The notes: generated from the letters alone by a model not told the origin. 60,000 nucleotides of DNA from Cryptomeria japonica (GCF_030272615.1 NC_081413.1:566015010-566075009), one strand, 5' to 3'. Shown: positions 10,361 through 23,230, counted from the stretch's first letter. Program-made: numbers and translations.

Positions 10361-11545
10361 GTATGTGCAGGATCATGGTGTGCCAAAACAGGGCCTTAAG
10401 TGGCAATGAAATTTAAAAAAATCAGAGTTATGCAACTTGACATGAAAAATTGAATAAGTTATGAATATTATTTTTAAAATATGTAAGAAGAGAATCTACA
10501 GAAAATTGAATGTAGTTTCTACTCTACTAGTTGTTTTTTGAAAAAAAAAATCCTATTTGATGAAAATTTTAAATTTCAATGCAGTGGTACAAAAATTTCA
10601 GGAAAAAGATAAGAAGTAGGTGTATGTCTGACCACCCTAATCACAATAAAATCATAATATTTTTTTATAAGATTTATAATAAAAGTATTAGACTCATTTC
10701 CGGATGTGACACATATTTTTTTATAATTTTTTATAAAATAAATAATTATTTATGAATTTTTCATACAGCTTTTCAGAAATTCAGAAACGTCTACATCTGA
10801 CCACCTTAACTTGGTCAAAACCTTGTGAAAATCAATTTTATTTTATTTTTCCCTATAGTAGACAAAGCATAGGATGTAACACATGTTTCAGAAAAATGTT
10901 ATGCAGTTTGAAAGTTATGAGTATTTTTCAATCAGTCTATCAATCAGGACTTTTGTCAGAATTCAATTAGAAAATAAATAATAATTATTTATTAAAGTCA
11001 AAATAAGACAAGCCTTATATTGTTGGAAATTTGAGAATGTCCTTAAAAAAACCTTTTCGTTTTATCAATTTTGGCTATAAAACAAGTCATCAACCACTAG
11101 TCTAAAGTCTGGAAAATCAAGGAATACTGAAAAACACGTTTTTTCAGTTGACTTTCCAGACTTGTCACTTCCAAGCCAAATCCCAAAGCAAACCCGAACC
11201 AAAATATGGAGGGAAAAATTTATGTTTTAAAATCGGATATCTGATTTTATTGGATAAAATCGGATATCTGATTTTATTGGATAAAATCGGATATCCGATT
11301 TTTGAAAAAATAAAAAAATATATTTTAGTAAATTGGGCATAACTTTTGTGTTTTATATCAAATTTTTAATTTTTTTACGGGCGTTGGAAAGGTAATTAAG
11401 ATCTCTATGATATTAAATAGGTATATTTTAAATTATTTGTTTTAAAAAATAATTATAATTCATTTAAATTCATTCTTCATTTTTAAAACATAAAAAACTC
11501 ATCACTTTTTCATATGATTTCCCTATTGCATGAATTTTTGTAACA
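10361..11545 (+). repeat. Left terminal inverted repeat region of element D
   Basis: The outermost 50 bp (10361-10410) and the block 11130-11420 match the right end (20600-21054) in inverted orientation, including three nearby copies of AAAATCGGATATCTGATT-type sequence (11230-11302). The intervening 700 bp, present only on this side, holds 170-bp repeats. Similarity is imperfect, with many indels. Confidence 0.7.
10430..10970 (+). repeat. Tandem repeats of about 170 bp in the left end of D
   Basis: TCTGACCACC occurs at 10626 and 10796, and GGATGTGACACAT / GGATGTAACACAT at about 10702 and 10872, both 170 bp apart. A weaker first copy starts at about 10430 (GTTATGCAACTTGACA) and matches GTTATGCAGTTTGA near 10898. 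Subterminal repeats of this kind are common in DNA transposons. Confidence 0.6.
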
Positions 11546-13300
11546 ATCATCTCAAAATAAACTAAATAAGTAATTAATTAATAATAGAAAATTTATGAAT
11601 TTTATTGAGTTTGATAAATTTTGATAAACCATGTTATCTATTGATTTATATCATCATGGACCCTCCCACTATCACATTGCAACTCATCATTCTTCTTGAA
11701 AACTCAACTCTTCTTGTTTCACCTTCCTTCACTAGGCTTTACCAAGATGCCCAAATAGAACTCTCAACCTCACCAAATTTTTCCAACACTTCCTAGGGTC
11801 TCTAAATACCCTATTCCACTTTACACCATAGGCTTTACTCACCCTATCAACTGGTTCTCTCTCAAACCCTTACCCGGGTCCCTAAATAGGCCAATTCCCT
11901 AGTAGCCCTGTTCAACGGGTATTCTGACATTTACTCAAAATAATTTGAAAAAACTTGACAAAAAAATTTAATATCTTGATACCCTTTTGAAAGTTACCTA
12001 GCATATGTTAAAATAAACTATGGTTCTTTTGGATGAAATACTCAGACTAGCACCCTGCTACACACCGACTAGGCCCAATTAGCCCTCTTTTCCAAAGCAA
12101 GTACCAACAAACGGTACGACCACAAAACCAAACCAAAAAAAAATATTGAAAAATGTTCCAAAACCATATATTTTCTAGATTTTTAGACAATACACAATCA
12201 TTTGCTAGGTTAGATACTAAAACCCCCTTTTTAGGCCTAAAAATTTAGGGCCTCCTTGTTCAAACACCAAAACTCACTTCCAGATCTTGAAACTTGGTAT
12301 TCGTCATTAATTTACCATCCCCTAACACTATTTCACATAAAAACACTACCTCCTTAAGGTAGATCTTTTGCTGCTATACTCATGCCTCCATTTTCATGCT
12401 TTTCCTCACTCAATCTCTTACCCTAGGGTATCAACACTTCATCTCCATGTTATTCCCTGCACATGTAAGGTTATAGAAACATATAATACAATATTCCTGA
12501 CCCATTTCACAAGAAACAACAACCACATAAAGTGGAATGGGTCACATTTGAATTGTGACTCTCAAAACTTCCCAAAAACAATCACCTACAACAGATTTTA
12601 GGATAACAAATAGAAGTGTATCAGATTTGAATTTAAAACCTTCAATAATAGCATCAAGTGATAGTATAAACACTCCTCTACATTTCCAAATCCATTTCCA
12701 ATAAAAAATGAAACAAATAAGAAGAGTTTCAAACCAATAAAGTGCAGATTTTGGACCAAAATTGCAAGGAAAAGCTTATATTTTTATTGCCAAACCATAA
12801 ATTCTTACAATGCCAAGAAAATATGACCCTCTACCTCTTCATTTTCGATCATTAAAAACATATTTAATCCTCTTCCCTTCATGTAAACTGAAAACCAACT
12901 CTTAACCACCCATACAACCACTTTTGGGTGTTTACAACTTTAATTTATTGTCAAATTGACACTTTTAGTTGTCAATTGACAAGTTTTAAACCTTTTTGCA
13001 TCTTGACACTTTCTAATCAACTTTATTACATTAATGTGGTCACACAAGACCTTATGAAACTTAAAATTCTCATTAAAAGCCTATTCTACCCATTGATCCC
13101 CATTACATTACTCATTTTGACATCATTTGCTCAACATGGCAATTTTGACAAATTGTTACAAAATGACTCATTACATGAGTTTGATTACTCCAAATGGAAT
13201 TATTATCCATGTTTAAAATATAAAATGGGAATTTTAACCTTATAGAATTAATATCTCATAAATCTTCATTATGATCTCATGGTGGCCAATCTTGTCTTGC
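11546..13300. other. AT-rich interior of element D, no gene recognised
   Basis: Short plus-strand open frames at 11605-11796, 12368-12601 and 12928-13245 have no family resemblance. No transposase motif was found on either strand. Confidence 0.5.
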
Positions 13301-13930
13301 GTGCTCCTGCACCATCTATGTTTGATCCTTTCTCCACCTCTCTCTCCTAAACCTATCACTCCACCTATTTGTTTCTTCCTCCCTCTCTTTTGTCCATATT
13401 TATACATCTCTCTCTAGACCTATATCTCTAACTATCAATGAATACCTCATTAAATCTCTCAAGCTCTACAAGGTGCTTATATTTCTACCTCTTCATAATT
13501 TCCTCCTCTATGTCACTCTCTCTTCCCTAAGATCTAGACTAGTCTCTCTACATTTCCTTCTCATCTGTAGAAACAAAATTCAGAGGGGACAAGGAGAAGG
13601 GGAGAGAGGTGATAAGGAGAGATTAATTGGGGGGAAGAGAGAGTGTGAGAGAGAGCTATAGGTAATTAGGTGGAAGGTGAAGAGAGAGAGGGAGGGGGTG
13701 ATTGGGGTGAAGAGAGAATGAGAGGGAGAGTTTGAGATTATTAGGGGGCAGCAGGAGAGGGGGAGAGGGGAAAGTATCAACAAAGAGAGAAGAGAGATGG
13801 GGATAGAGGTGAAGAGAGACATAGAGAGTAATTAGGGGGTGGGTAGCGGGGGAGAGGGAAGTATCTATAAACCCATAGGAGGAGAGAGGTGATCAAGGGT
13901 AATTGAGGAAAAGAAATAATGTGAGAGAGA
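13301..13930. repeat. Pyrimidine-rich then purine-rich low-complexity tract
   Basis: The plus strand is rich in CTCTCT/CCTCT to about 13565, then switches to GAGAGAG/GGGGAGAG to about 13930, directly before the satellite. The abrupt strand switch gives loose inverted symmetry. Confidence 0.75.
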
Positions 13931-16900
13931 ATATGGTGTTCTAAAGGGTCATATGATGTCTCATGAAACTTTAGGATACCATATGACACCTTAGGACACC
14001 ATATGATGTTGTTATAAGTCTTATGGTGTCCTAAGGGGTCATATAGTGTTCTATGAGCCTTTAGGACACCATATGGTGTCATTAGGGGTTATATGGTGTG
14101 TTAAGGGCTCATATGGTATCCTATGACCCCTTAGTACACCATATGACCCCTTAGGTATTGTTAGGGGTCATATTTTGTCCCAACAGGTCATATGGTGTCG
14201 TTGGGAGTTGTATGGTGTGCTAAGGGGTCATATTGTGTCCTAAAGGGTCACAAGACATTGTATGACCCCTTAGACACCATATGATCCATTAGGTTTTGTT
14301 AGGGCTCATACTATGTCCTAAGAGGTTATATGGTGTCCCATGACCCTTTAGGACACCACATGACCCCTTAGGACATCATATGGTGTCATTATGGGTCTTA
14401 TGGTGTCCTAAGTGGTCATATGGTGTTCTATAACCCCTTAGGACACCATATGACCCCTTAGGATATTATATGACCCCTTAGGATACCATACGATACCTTG
14501 GGACACAATATGATGTCGTAAGGAGTCGTATGGTGTCCTAAGGGGTCATATGGTGTCCTATGAACCCTTAGGACACTATATGACCCATTATGTGTCATCA
14601 AGGGTCTTATTGTGTCCTAATGGCTCATATGGTGTCGTATGACCCCTTAGGACACCATATACTTGGGAGACTATATGGTTCTATGGGTCGTATGGTGTCC
14701 TATGACACCTTAGGACACCATATGACCCCTTAGGATACCATTTGGTGTTGTTATGTGTCGTATGGTGTCGTATGACCCCTTAGGTGTCATTAGGGTTTAT
14801 TTTATGTCCTAAGGGGTCGTATTGTGTCCTAAAGGGTCATACGGTGTCCTATGACCCCTTAGGACACTATATGACGTCGTTAGGAGTCATATTATGTCCT
14901 AAGGGGTCATATTGTGTCTTATGACCCCTTAAGACACCACATGGTGTCGTTATGGGTCGTATGGTGTTCTAAGGGGTCATATGGTGTTCTATGACCCCTT
15001 AGGACACCATTTTTATGTTGTTATGGGTCGTATGGTCTCCTAAGGGGTCATATGGTGTCCTATGACCCCTTAGTACACCATATGGTTTCATTATGCATCG
15101 TATGGTTTCCTAAGGGGTCATATGGTGTTCTATGACCCCTTACGACACCATATGGTGTCATTAAGGGTCTATGGTGTGCTAAGGGGTCATATGGTGTCCT
15201 ATGACCCTTTATAACACCATATGACCCCTTAGGTATCGCTAAGCATCATTTTGTATCGTTAGGGGTCATATGATGTCCTATGACCCCTTAGGACACAATT
15301 TGACCCCTTAGGTGTTGTTAGGGGTCATATTGTGTCCTAACGGGTCATATAGTGTCCTACGACACCTTAGGACACCATATGGTGTCCTAAGGGATTGTAT
15401 GGTGTGATAAGGGGTCATATTGTGTCCTAAAGATTACTAGGACATCATATAACCTCTCAGGACACCATATGACCCCTTAGATATTGTTAGGGGTCATATT
15501 GTGTCCTAAGGGGTCATATGGTGTCTCATGACACCATATGACCCCTTAGGACACCATATCGTGTTGTTATGGGTCTTCTTGTGTTCTAAGGGGTCATATC
15601 GTGTTCTAAGGGGTCACACGGTTTTATATGACCCCTTAGGATACCATATGACGCCTTAGGACACCATATGGTTTCGTAGGGCCGTATGGTGTTCTAAGGG
15701 GTCATATGGTGTTCTATGGGGTCATATGGTTTTGTATGACCCCTTAGGACACTATATAATGTCATTAGGGGTCATATTATGTCCTAAGGGGTCATACTGT
15801 GTCTTATGACCCCTTAGGACACCACATGGTGTCGTTATGGGTCATATGGTGTTCTATGACCCCCTAGGACATCATATTATGTTGTTATGGGTCATATGGT
15901 CTCCTAAGGGGTCATATAGTGTCCTATGACTCCTTGGGACACCATATGACCCCTTAAGACACCATATGGTGTAATTATGTGTTGTATGGTGTCCTAAGGG
16001 GTCATATGGTGTTATACGACCCCTTAGGACACCATATGATCCCTTAGGACACCATATGGTGTCGCTAGGGGTTGTATGGAGTGCTAAGGGGTCATATGGT
16101 GTCCTATGACCCCTTAGCACACAATATGACCCCTTAGTACACCATATAGTGTCCTTAGGGGCCATATGATGTCCTATGACCCCTTAGGTGTTGTTAGGGG
16201 TCATATTATGTCCTAACGGGTTATATGGTGTCCTACAACACCTTAAGATACCATATGGTGTCGTTAGGGGTTGTATGGTGTGCTAAGGGGTCATATTGTG
16301 TTCTAAAGGTTCCTATGACATCATATAACCCCTTAGGACACCATATGACCCCTTAGGACACCGTATTGTGTGGTTATGGGTCTTCTTGTGTTCTAAGGGG
16401 TCATATGGTGTTATATGACCTGTTAGGATACCATATGACCCCTTAGGAAACCATATGGTGTCGTAAAGGGTTGTATGGTGTCGCAAGGGGTTGTATGGTG
16501 TCTTAAGGGGTCACATGGTGTCCTATGACCCCTTAGGACACTATATGATGTTGTTAGGGGTCATATTATGTCCTAAGGGGTAATATTGTGTCTTATGACC
16601 CCTTAAGACACCACATGGTATCGTTATGGGTTGTATCATGTTCTAAGGGGTCATATGGTGTTCTATTACCCTCTAAGACACCATATTATGTTGTTATTGG
16701 TTGTACAGTCCTCTAAGGGGTCATATGGTGTCGTATGACCCCATAAGCCACTATATAGTGCCATTATGCATCGTATGGTGTCCTAAGGGGTCATATGGTG
16801 TTCTATGACCCCTTAGGACACCATATCACCCCTTAGGACACCATATGGTGTCATTAGGGGTCATATGGTGTTCTAAGGGGTCAAATGGTGTCCTATGACC

Positions 16901-19442
16901 CCTTAAGACACCACATAGTGTCGTTATGGGTCGTATGGTGTTCTAAAGGGTCATATGGTGTTCTATGACCCTCTAAGACACCATATTATGTTGTCATGGG
17001 TTGTATGGTCCTATAAGGGGTCATATGGTGTGCTATGACCCCTTAGGACACCATATAGTGTCATTATGCATCGTATGGTGTCCTAAGGGGTCATATGGTG
17101 TTCTATGACCCCTTAGGACACCATATGACTCATTATGACACCATATGGTGTCATTAGGGGTCATATGGTATGCTAAGGGGTCAAATGGTGTCCTATGACC
17201 CATTAGAACACCATATGACCCCTTAGGTATCGTTAGGTGTCATTTTGTGTTGTTAGGGGTCATATGGTGTCCTATGACCCCTTAGGACACAATATGACCC
17301 CTTAAGACACCATATAGTGTCGTTAGGGGTCATATGGTGTCCTATGACCCCTTATGACACAATATGACCCCTTAGGTGTTTCTAGGGGTCATATTGTGTC
17401 CTAACAGGTCATATGGTGTCCTACAACCCCTTAGGACACCATATGGTGTCGTTAGGGGTTGTATGGTGTGCTAAACGGTCATATTGTGTCCTAAAGGTTC
17501 ATAGGACATCATATAACCCTTTAGGACACCATATGACCCCTTAGGTATTGTTAGGGGTCATATTGTGTCCTAAGGGGTCATATGGTGTCTCCTGACACTA
17601 TATGACCCCTTAGGACACCATATCATGTTGTTATGGGTCTTCTTGTGTTATAAGGGGTCATATGGTGTTATATGACCCCTTAGGATATGATATGATCCCT
17701 TAGGTGTTGTTAGGGGTCATATTGTGTCCTAACAGATTATATGGTGTCTGACGACCCCTTAAGACACCATATGGTGTCATTAGGGGTTGTATGGTGTGCT
17801 AAGGGGTCATATTGTGTCCTAAAGGTTCCTAGGACATCATATAACCCCTTAGGACACCATATGACCCCTTAGGTATCGTTAGGAGTCATATTGTTTCCTA
17901 AGGGGTCATATGGTGTCTCATGACACCATATGACCCCTTAGGACACCATATCATGTTGTTATGGGTCTTCTTGTGTTCTAAGGGGTGATATGGTGTTATA
18001 TGACCCCTTAGGATACCATATGACCTCTTAGGATACCATATGACCCCTTAGGATACTATATGGTGTCGTAAAGGGTGGTATGATGCCGTATGGTGTCCTA
18101 AGGGGTCATATGGCATCCTATGACCCATTGGGACACTATATGATGTCATTGGGAGTTGTATTATGTCCTAAGGGGTAATACTATGTCTTATGACCCCTTA
18201 AGACACTAGAGGGCATCATTATGGGTCATATGGTGTTCTAAGGGGTCATATGGTGTTCTATGACCCTCTAGGATACCATATTATGTTGTTATGGGTTATA
18301 TGGTCTCCTAAGGGGTCATATGGTGTCCTATGACCCCTTAGGACACCATATAGTATCAGTATGCATCGTATTGTGTCCTAAGGGGTCATATGGTGTTCTA
18401 TGACCCCTTAGGACACCATATGGTGTCATTAGGGGTCGTATGGTGTGCTAAGGGGTCATATGGTGTCCTATGACCCCTTAGAACACCATATGACCCCTTA
18501 GGTATCGTTAGGTGTCATTTTGTGTCATTACAGGTCATATGGTCTCCTATGAACCCTTAGGACACAATATGACCCCTTAAGAGACCATATAGTGTCGTTA
18601 GGGGTCATATGGTGTCCTATGACCCCTTAGGAGTTGTTAGGAGTCATATTGTGTCCTAACGGGTCATATGGTGTCCTATGACCCCTTAGGACACCATATC
18701 ATTAGGGGTTGTATGGTGTCCTAAGGGGTCATATTATGTCCTAAAGGTTCCTAGGACATCATAAAACCCCTTAGGACACCATATGACCCCTTAGGTATCA
18801 TTAGGGGTCATATTGTGTCCTAAGAGGTCATATGGTGTCTCCTGACACCATATGATCCCTAAGGACACCATATCATGTCGTTATGGGTCTTCTTGTGTTA
18901 TAAGGGGTCATATGGTGTTATATGACTTCTTAGGACACCATATGGTGTCGTAAGGGATCGTATGGTGTTATAAGGGGTCATATGGTGTCATATGACCCCT
19001 TATGACACTATATGACCCCTTAGGTATCGTCATGGGTCGTATTGTGTCCTAATTGGTCATATGATGTTCTTTGGCCCCTTAAGACACCATATGACCCCTT
19101 GGGATACTATATGGGGCTATGGGTTGTATGGTGTCCTAAGGGGTCATATGGTGTCCTATGACCCCTTAGGACACCATATGACCCTTTAGGATGCCACATT
19201 GTGTCATTAGGGGTTGTATGGTGTCCTAAGGGGTCATTTGGTGTCTTATGACCCCTTAGGACACCATATGGTGTCATTAGGAGTCTTATTATGTCTTAAG
19301 GGGTGGTGTTTTATGACCCCTTATGACACCATATGACCCCTTAGGAGACCATATGGTGTTGTTAGGGGTCATATTATGTCCTAAGGGGTCATATGATGTT
19401 CTATGACCCCTTAGGACATGATATAACCCCTTAGGAGACCAT
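13931..19442. repeat. Satellite array of about 70-bp quasi-palindromic units (5.5 kb)
   Basis: About 80 units built from CATATGGTGTCCTAAGGGGT and its reverse complement in alternation, joined by a variable core such as GTCGTTATGGGTCGT. The spacing of the core is 70 bp over long runs (14951, 15021, 15091, 15161; also 16921, 16991, 17061). Unit variants recur in order at a distance of about 1.25-1.3 kb (for example TTATGGGTCTTCTTG at about 16376, 17631 and 18880), showing block duplications. Each unit can fold on itself and pair with any other in either orientation. It has no coding potential. Open frames seen inside it are repeat artefacts. Confidence 0.95.
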
Positions 19443-20599
19443 ATATACTAATTTTCAAATAAGGAGAGATATAAGGGTGAAGAGAGATGAAGAACTAAAG
19501 AGAGGGAAAAGAACTAAAGGACAAGGACATAAATAAAGATATAGATATTAAGGAGTATGAAGTGAGAGGGAGAAAAACTAAAGGACAAGGATGGATAGAA
19601 AGAGGTAGACATATATAGATATTGAAAAGGAGAGAGGAAGATAGAGATTAAAAATGAAGATAAAGGGAGAGGGAGGTGAATAGATATAGAGAAAGAGAGA
19701 GGTAAAGACAAAGATAAATATATGAAGAGATGGATAAAAATGGATAGAGAGGGGTAAAGAGACAGATAAAAAAGGAAGAGATAGAGAGATATAAAGGAAG
19801 AGAAATATCGATAGATAGAGATATATAGATAGTGCAAGAGAGTGAGAAAGAGAGATAGAGATTATAGATAGGGATAGATAGAGAGGGAGAGAGAAAAAGA
19901 GGAAGATATAGAGATATATAAAGGCACTATAGAGAAGGATGTGGGGAGAGAGAAAAAGATATATAAAGATGGAGTAAATAAAGAGATAAAAGTAGAGAAA
20001 GGGAAAGATAGTTCAAGAGGGCGATAGAGGAAGAGACAAAGAAGTAGATTAATCATGTATAGAGGAATATATATAATGATAGAGGAACATATAAAGAGAG
20101 AGATTGATAGGGAAAGAGATGGAGATTTGAAGATGGAGATAGAGATAGATATGGATAGAATGTGATAGAGAGATTAAGACAAATGGAGGGAGAGATTGAG
20201 TGAATAAGTGAGATTTAGAGATAATGAGATATAAATATACATGAAGATAGATCTATAGGGATATAGAGAGAGAGGGGACAAGATAGGGAGAGAAAGGAGG
20301 TGATAGAGACAAGTAATATATAAGTATAGGTAGGATAAGGTAAAGGTGGGAGATAAATAGAGAGAAGAGAGATTATTAGAGAGAAATATAGAAATAAGGA
20401 GTGGCAATGATGGAGTGGGAGAGGGAGAGATATGAATAGAAAGATGGAGATATATGCAGAGATGCATGTAACTTGGGAATTTATTTATCTACATGGAATG
20501 AGAAAATAAGTGACATAAGTAGAGAAGAAAGAGATATATAAAATATATTATATAAGTATAGATATACAAGTGATAGAAAAAGGAGGTGATAGGAAAAAA
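19443..20599. repeat. Purine-rich (GA/GATA) low-complexity tract in element D
   Basis: The plus strand is dominated by GAGAGA, GATAGAGA and AGATATA words. Its reverse complement resembles the pyrimidine-rich tract at 52936-53940: a shared block reads ATTACTTGTCTCTATCACCT on the minus strand at about 20300-20320 and on the plus strand at about 52948-52967. Apparent minus-strand open frames, rich in Ser, Leu, Ile and Tyr, are composition artefacts. Confidence 0.85.
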
Positions 20600-21054
20600 A
20601 ATGAGACTTTGTATGCAAAATTTGTGAGTATTTAAAGTTTTAAAATTGAAAGACTAACTTCAAATGATTATAATTGATTTTTGGTCTATAATATCATCAA
20701 AATACCTCATCCATTTTATATTTCTATGAATTACCTTTCCAACACCTATAAGAAATCAAAATTTCGATAAGAAACGCAAAAGTTATGCACATTTTACTAA
20801 ACTATATTTTTTATGTTGAGAAAATTGGATATCCGATTTGAAAAGTATGATATCACAATAGTGACATCACAATGGTGACATTACAATAGTGACATCACAA
20901 ATCAGATATCCGATTTGGTTTGGTATTACCAAACCAAATTTAAATTTCACCCAACCCAAACAAAAAGTCAACGGATTTTGGCATGTTTGGAAAGGTTGAA
21001 AACGCATTTTTTTCTCCATTGCCACTTTTTGGCCCCCCATGATCTTGCACATAC
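20600..21054 (-). repeat. Right terminal inverted repeat region of element D
   Basis: Read on the minus strand from 21054 it gives GTATGTGCAAGATCATGG, GTGGCAATGGAG, CCAAACCAAATCGGATATC, then a short CAC(T/C)ATTGT-ATGTCA repeat (20850-20900), then GTGCATAACTTTTGCGTT and GTTGGAAAGGTAATT. The left end has the same order of motifs on the plus strand. Confidence 0.7.
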
Positions 21055-21815
21055 ACAAGTAAGTTGCCAAATCTAAAAGTCCCTTTCTTGTCTCCTTTTA
21101 TTTTCTTTAGATTGTCTATCAGTTCATCCTTCAACCATTCACATATGTCAATCTTTGCATTGTTGTTTACCATGTCATAAGCACTTTTGATACATAAGCT
21201 AGAAATAGAGTTTAGTCTGTTGGCATGTGTAACTTTGTATCCAAGAATCATGTTGATGAACCTTACATTGATGTCCTTTACATCATTTACTCTCAAGGAT
21301 CTCTTGTCAAAGGTTGCTCCGGTTAGGGTCATTACAGTGTCATTTGGAACCTTTTTAGTCTTGTCAGGCTTGCTACCGGTGGAAGGTAAGCCTATCACTG
21401 CCCTAACTACTTCTTTGGTTATCTTATGAATTGTATCCAACCAAAAAAACTCCCCATGAACTCTGCGTAACACAATCCTTATAACATCCTTTGGAAAATC
21501 AGGAATATTAAGAATTTCCACAAAACCTAGGGTTTCAACTATCTTATGTTCCAGTTTAACATTTTCATTTACATCACATATAACAGTCCTATACATGTTC
21601 TTAATTTTGTCATCTCCTAGTTCTTCTATATGACAATGTATGTAGATTCTAGGATCCTCAGCATATACAACTCCTTTAGGTATTTTTGAAAATGCTCCTA
21701 GGGTATCATCTTTCTTTACAATTTTGGGAATAATCTTAAATATGGGTCTAGGGCGCTTAACAACTTCAATTACACTAGGGTTTGCAATGAATTCAGGTGC
21801 AGAGGAGGAAGCCAT
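21055..21815 (-). pseudogene. Element A ORF2, N-terminal part (about 253 codons); unknown function
   Basis: Starts at Met 21815 (MASSSAPEFIANPSVIEVVK) and stays open to the insertion point of D. Recognisable stretches are PIFKIIPKIVKKDDTLGAF, EFFWLDTIHKITKEVVRAVI with GLPSTGSKPDKTKKVP, and FINMILGYKVTHANRLNSIS. The HKITKE-x8-GLP pattern is reminiscent of plant transposon-protein domains found in Gag-like ORFs of other plants, but I cannot assign a named family. The apparent open frame continues into element D (to 20940); those last codons are not original. No stop interrupts these 253 codons, unlike the gag upstream, so this part has decayed less or was under longer constraint. Confidence 0.7.
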
Positions 21816-22239
21816 TGTTATAAATACCTTAATCTGCCTTTAGGTATGAGTGCTTGAATGATTTGCTTCACTTCTTGCTATGGATGCCTTCGCTCGGGAT
21901 TTTTGTGCGCTCAAGAAATTTGAATGCTCGATGAATGAAAAAGAGCCAAAAATACTTGCTTTATAATGTCATTTCCTTCAACTACCACATTTAATGCATG
22001 TCGGTTAAGTCAAACTTAACACATCTGTCGGTAAAGAAGTATTTCAACTTCTCACCATCAGCCAAGGGTAAATTAGCATGTTTTTCAATTCGTTGCCATA
22101 CACCCAAAAGGTTTCTTTTCAGTTAGATGAAGAATCTCCTATCGGTGGAGTGATACTCTGTTCTATCGGTGAAGGAATAACTTCATTAACATTCATATGT
22201 AACTTTTTGATCCATTGTTTTTAAAATTCTTGCTTTACT
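21816..22239. other. Spacer between gag and ORF2 of element A
   Basis: The minus strand continues a low-quality gag-like reading (for example EVIPSPIEQSITPPIGDSSS near 22140) and then becomes non-coding before the ORF2 start. No separate gene is recognised. Confidence 0.4.
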
Positions 22240-23230
22240 TCTTCAACCTTTTCTTTACCTTTCAAATTGGGTCCTTTGTTATTTGTCGGTGATGCCTTAC
22301 TTCTACAAAAATTTTCAATATGTCCAATCTTGTTACAAGCATAACAAGTCACATTGTTTTTCTGAATAGCTTTTCCATATCCTATGCCGGTATGTGTTTT
22401 TCATTGACTAGATAAGTGACCAAATCTTCCAGAAACATATTATCTTACATTCATTCTACAATTTTCTGAGTTATGACCAACTTTGTTGCATTTAGAACAT
22501 TGACCAGTGGGTGCATTGGTGTTCTGATAGTTTCTAGATCTACACTATTTTCTCTATGACCATACTTGTTACAGTTAAAACATTTTCCATTAAATTTGTA
22601 GGCATTAGGTTGTCTTACCGGTTTACTATGATCATGATTGTTTGGAGTACTGGAGCTTTCACCAACTTCAAAGCCAAGGCCATTTGTATCTCCATTAGGT
22701 TTCTGATTTTTCAGCATGTTGTCAAGTTCTTCTGAACTTTTCTTGAATTTCTCCTTGTGTTGATTTGCAGTAGCCAATTCATTTTCTAAGAAATCTTTCA
22801 GTCTCATGAGTTCAGTTTTATCATGCTCCAAGTGAATTATATCTATCTTCAACATATCATTTTCATGTCTGAGTCTTAAATTTTCATTTCTAGCATCATT
22901 GATTCTCCTAGCCAAGTCATCTTCATTCTTCTTTCAGTCTTCAATGTCTTTACAAAACCTCATAGTCATATCTTGCATTTCATTCCTCAAGGCCATGTTA
23001 TCCTGCTTCATCTTGCGTACAAGATCATTAAGTGTTTCTTTTTCATCATCATCACTTTGTATCTTCTAATGAAGTTCCCTTCTTTTGTTCCTAACAATAG
23101 TGATATTTTTCTGAAGTCCTTGAATGATTTCCTGTGCAGCCTTCAGATCATCTTCAAATTTGATATTCTTCAACTTTTCTGCGTCATAGTCTGAAAGACT
23201 TGTTTCCAATTGCTTTCTCAAATTTTCCAT
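22240..23230 (-). pseudogene. Element A Gag: coiled coil plus a series of CCHC zinc knuckles, degenerate
   Basis: Gag builds the virus-like particle and binds element RNA. The likely start is Met 23230 (MENLRKQLETSLSDYDAEKL), just inside the primer site. The first 240 codons are strongly coiled-coil (DARNENLRLRHENDMLK). Zinc knuckles follow: CFNCNKYGHREN at about 22582-22543 with its last Cys replaced by Ser; CSKCNKVGHNSENC at about 22500-22457, reached after a frameshift; a third at about 22420 (YVSGRFGHLSSQ) that has lost its Cys codons; and CYACNKIGHIENFC at about 22349-22305. In-frame stops lie at 23066-23068 and 22934-22936. Four knuckles in series is more than the usual one or two in LTR elements. 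The open frame extending upstream to 23614 runs into the LTR and is not coding. Confidence 0.82.

Larger units (their letters stand above)
10361..21054. mobile_element. Element D: 10.7-kb foldback-like DNA element with degenerate terminal inverted repeats, inserted in ORF2 of A
   Basis: The left end GTATGTGCAGGATCATGG (10361-10378) is the inverted counterpart of the right end, which reads GTATGTGCAAGATCATGG on the minus strand from 21054. Further in, both ends carry GTGGCAATG, a run of (A)TCGGATATC(T/C)GAT words, and a block with GCATAACTTTTG and GTTGGAAAGGTAATT, all in inverted orientation. Removing the element rejoins ORF2 as NLLV plus CLMLYITKEV, so the ends are close to right. Flanks give an imperfect 8-9-bp duplication (TACTTGTG against CCTTTGTG on the minus strand), compatible with a hAT or Mutator-type element. 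No transposase is visible inside. The contents are AT-rich DNA, CT/GA-rich tracts and a 5.5-kb satellite. Confidence 0.72.

Noticed and set aside
13931-19442. CRISPR-like array (regular repeats and spacers)
   Set aside because: No constant repeat separated by unique spacers; the whole 70-bp unit is repetitive and self-complementary, in plant nuclear DNA with no cas genes.
20940-21054. Last 38 codons of the ORF starting at 21815
   Set aside because: They are read from the terminal repeat of element D; the ORF2 homology resumes at 10360 on the other side of the insertion.
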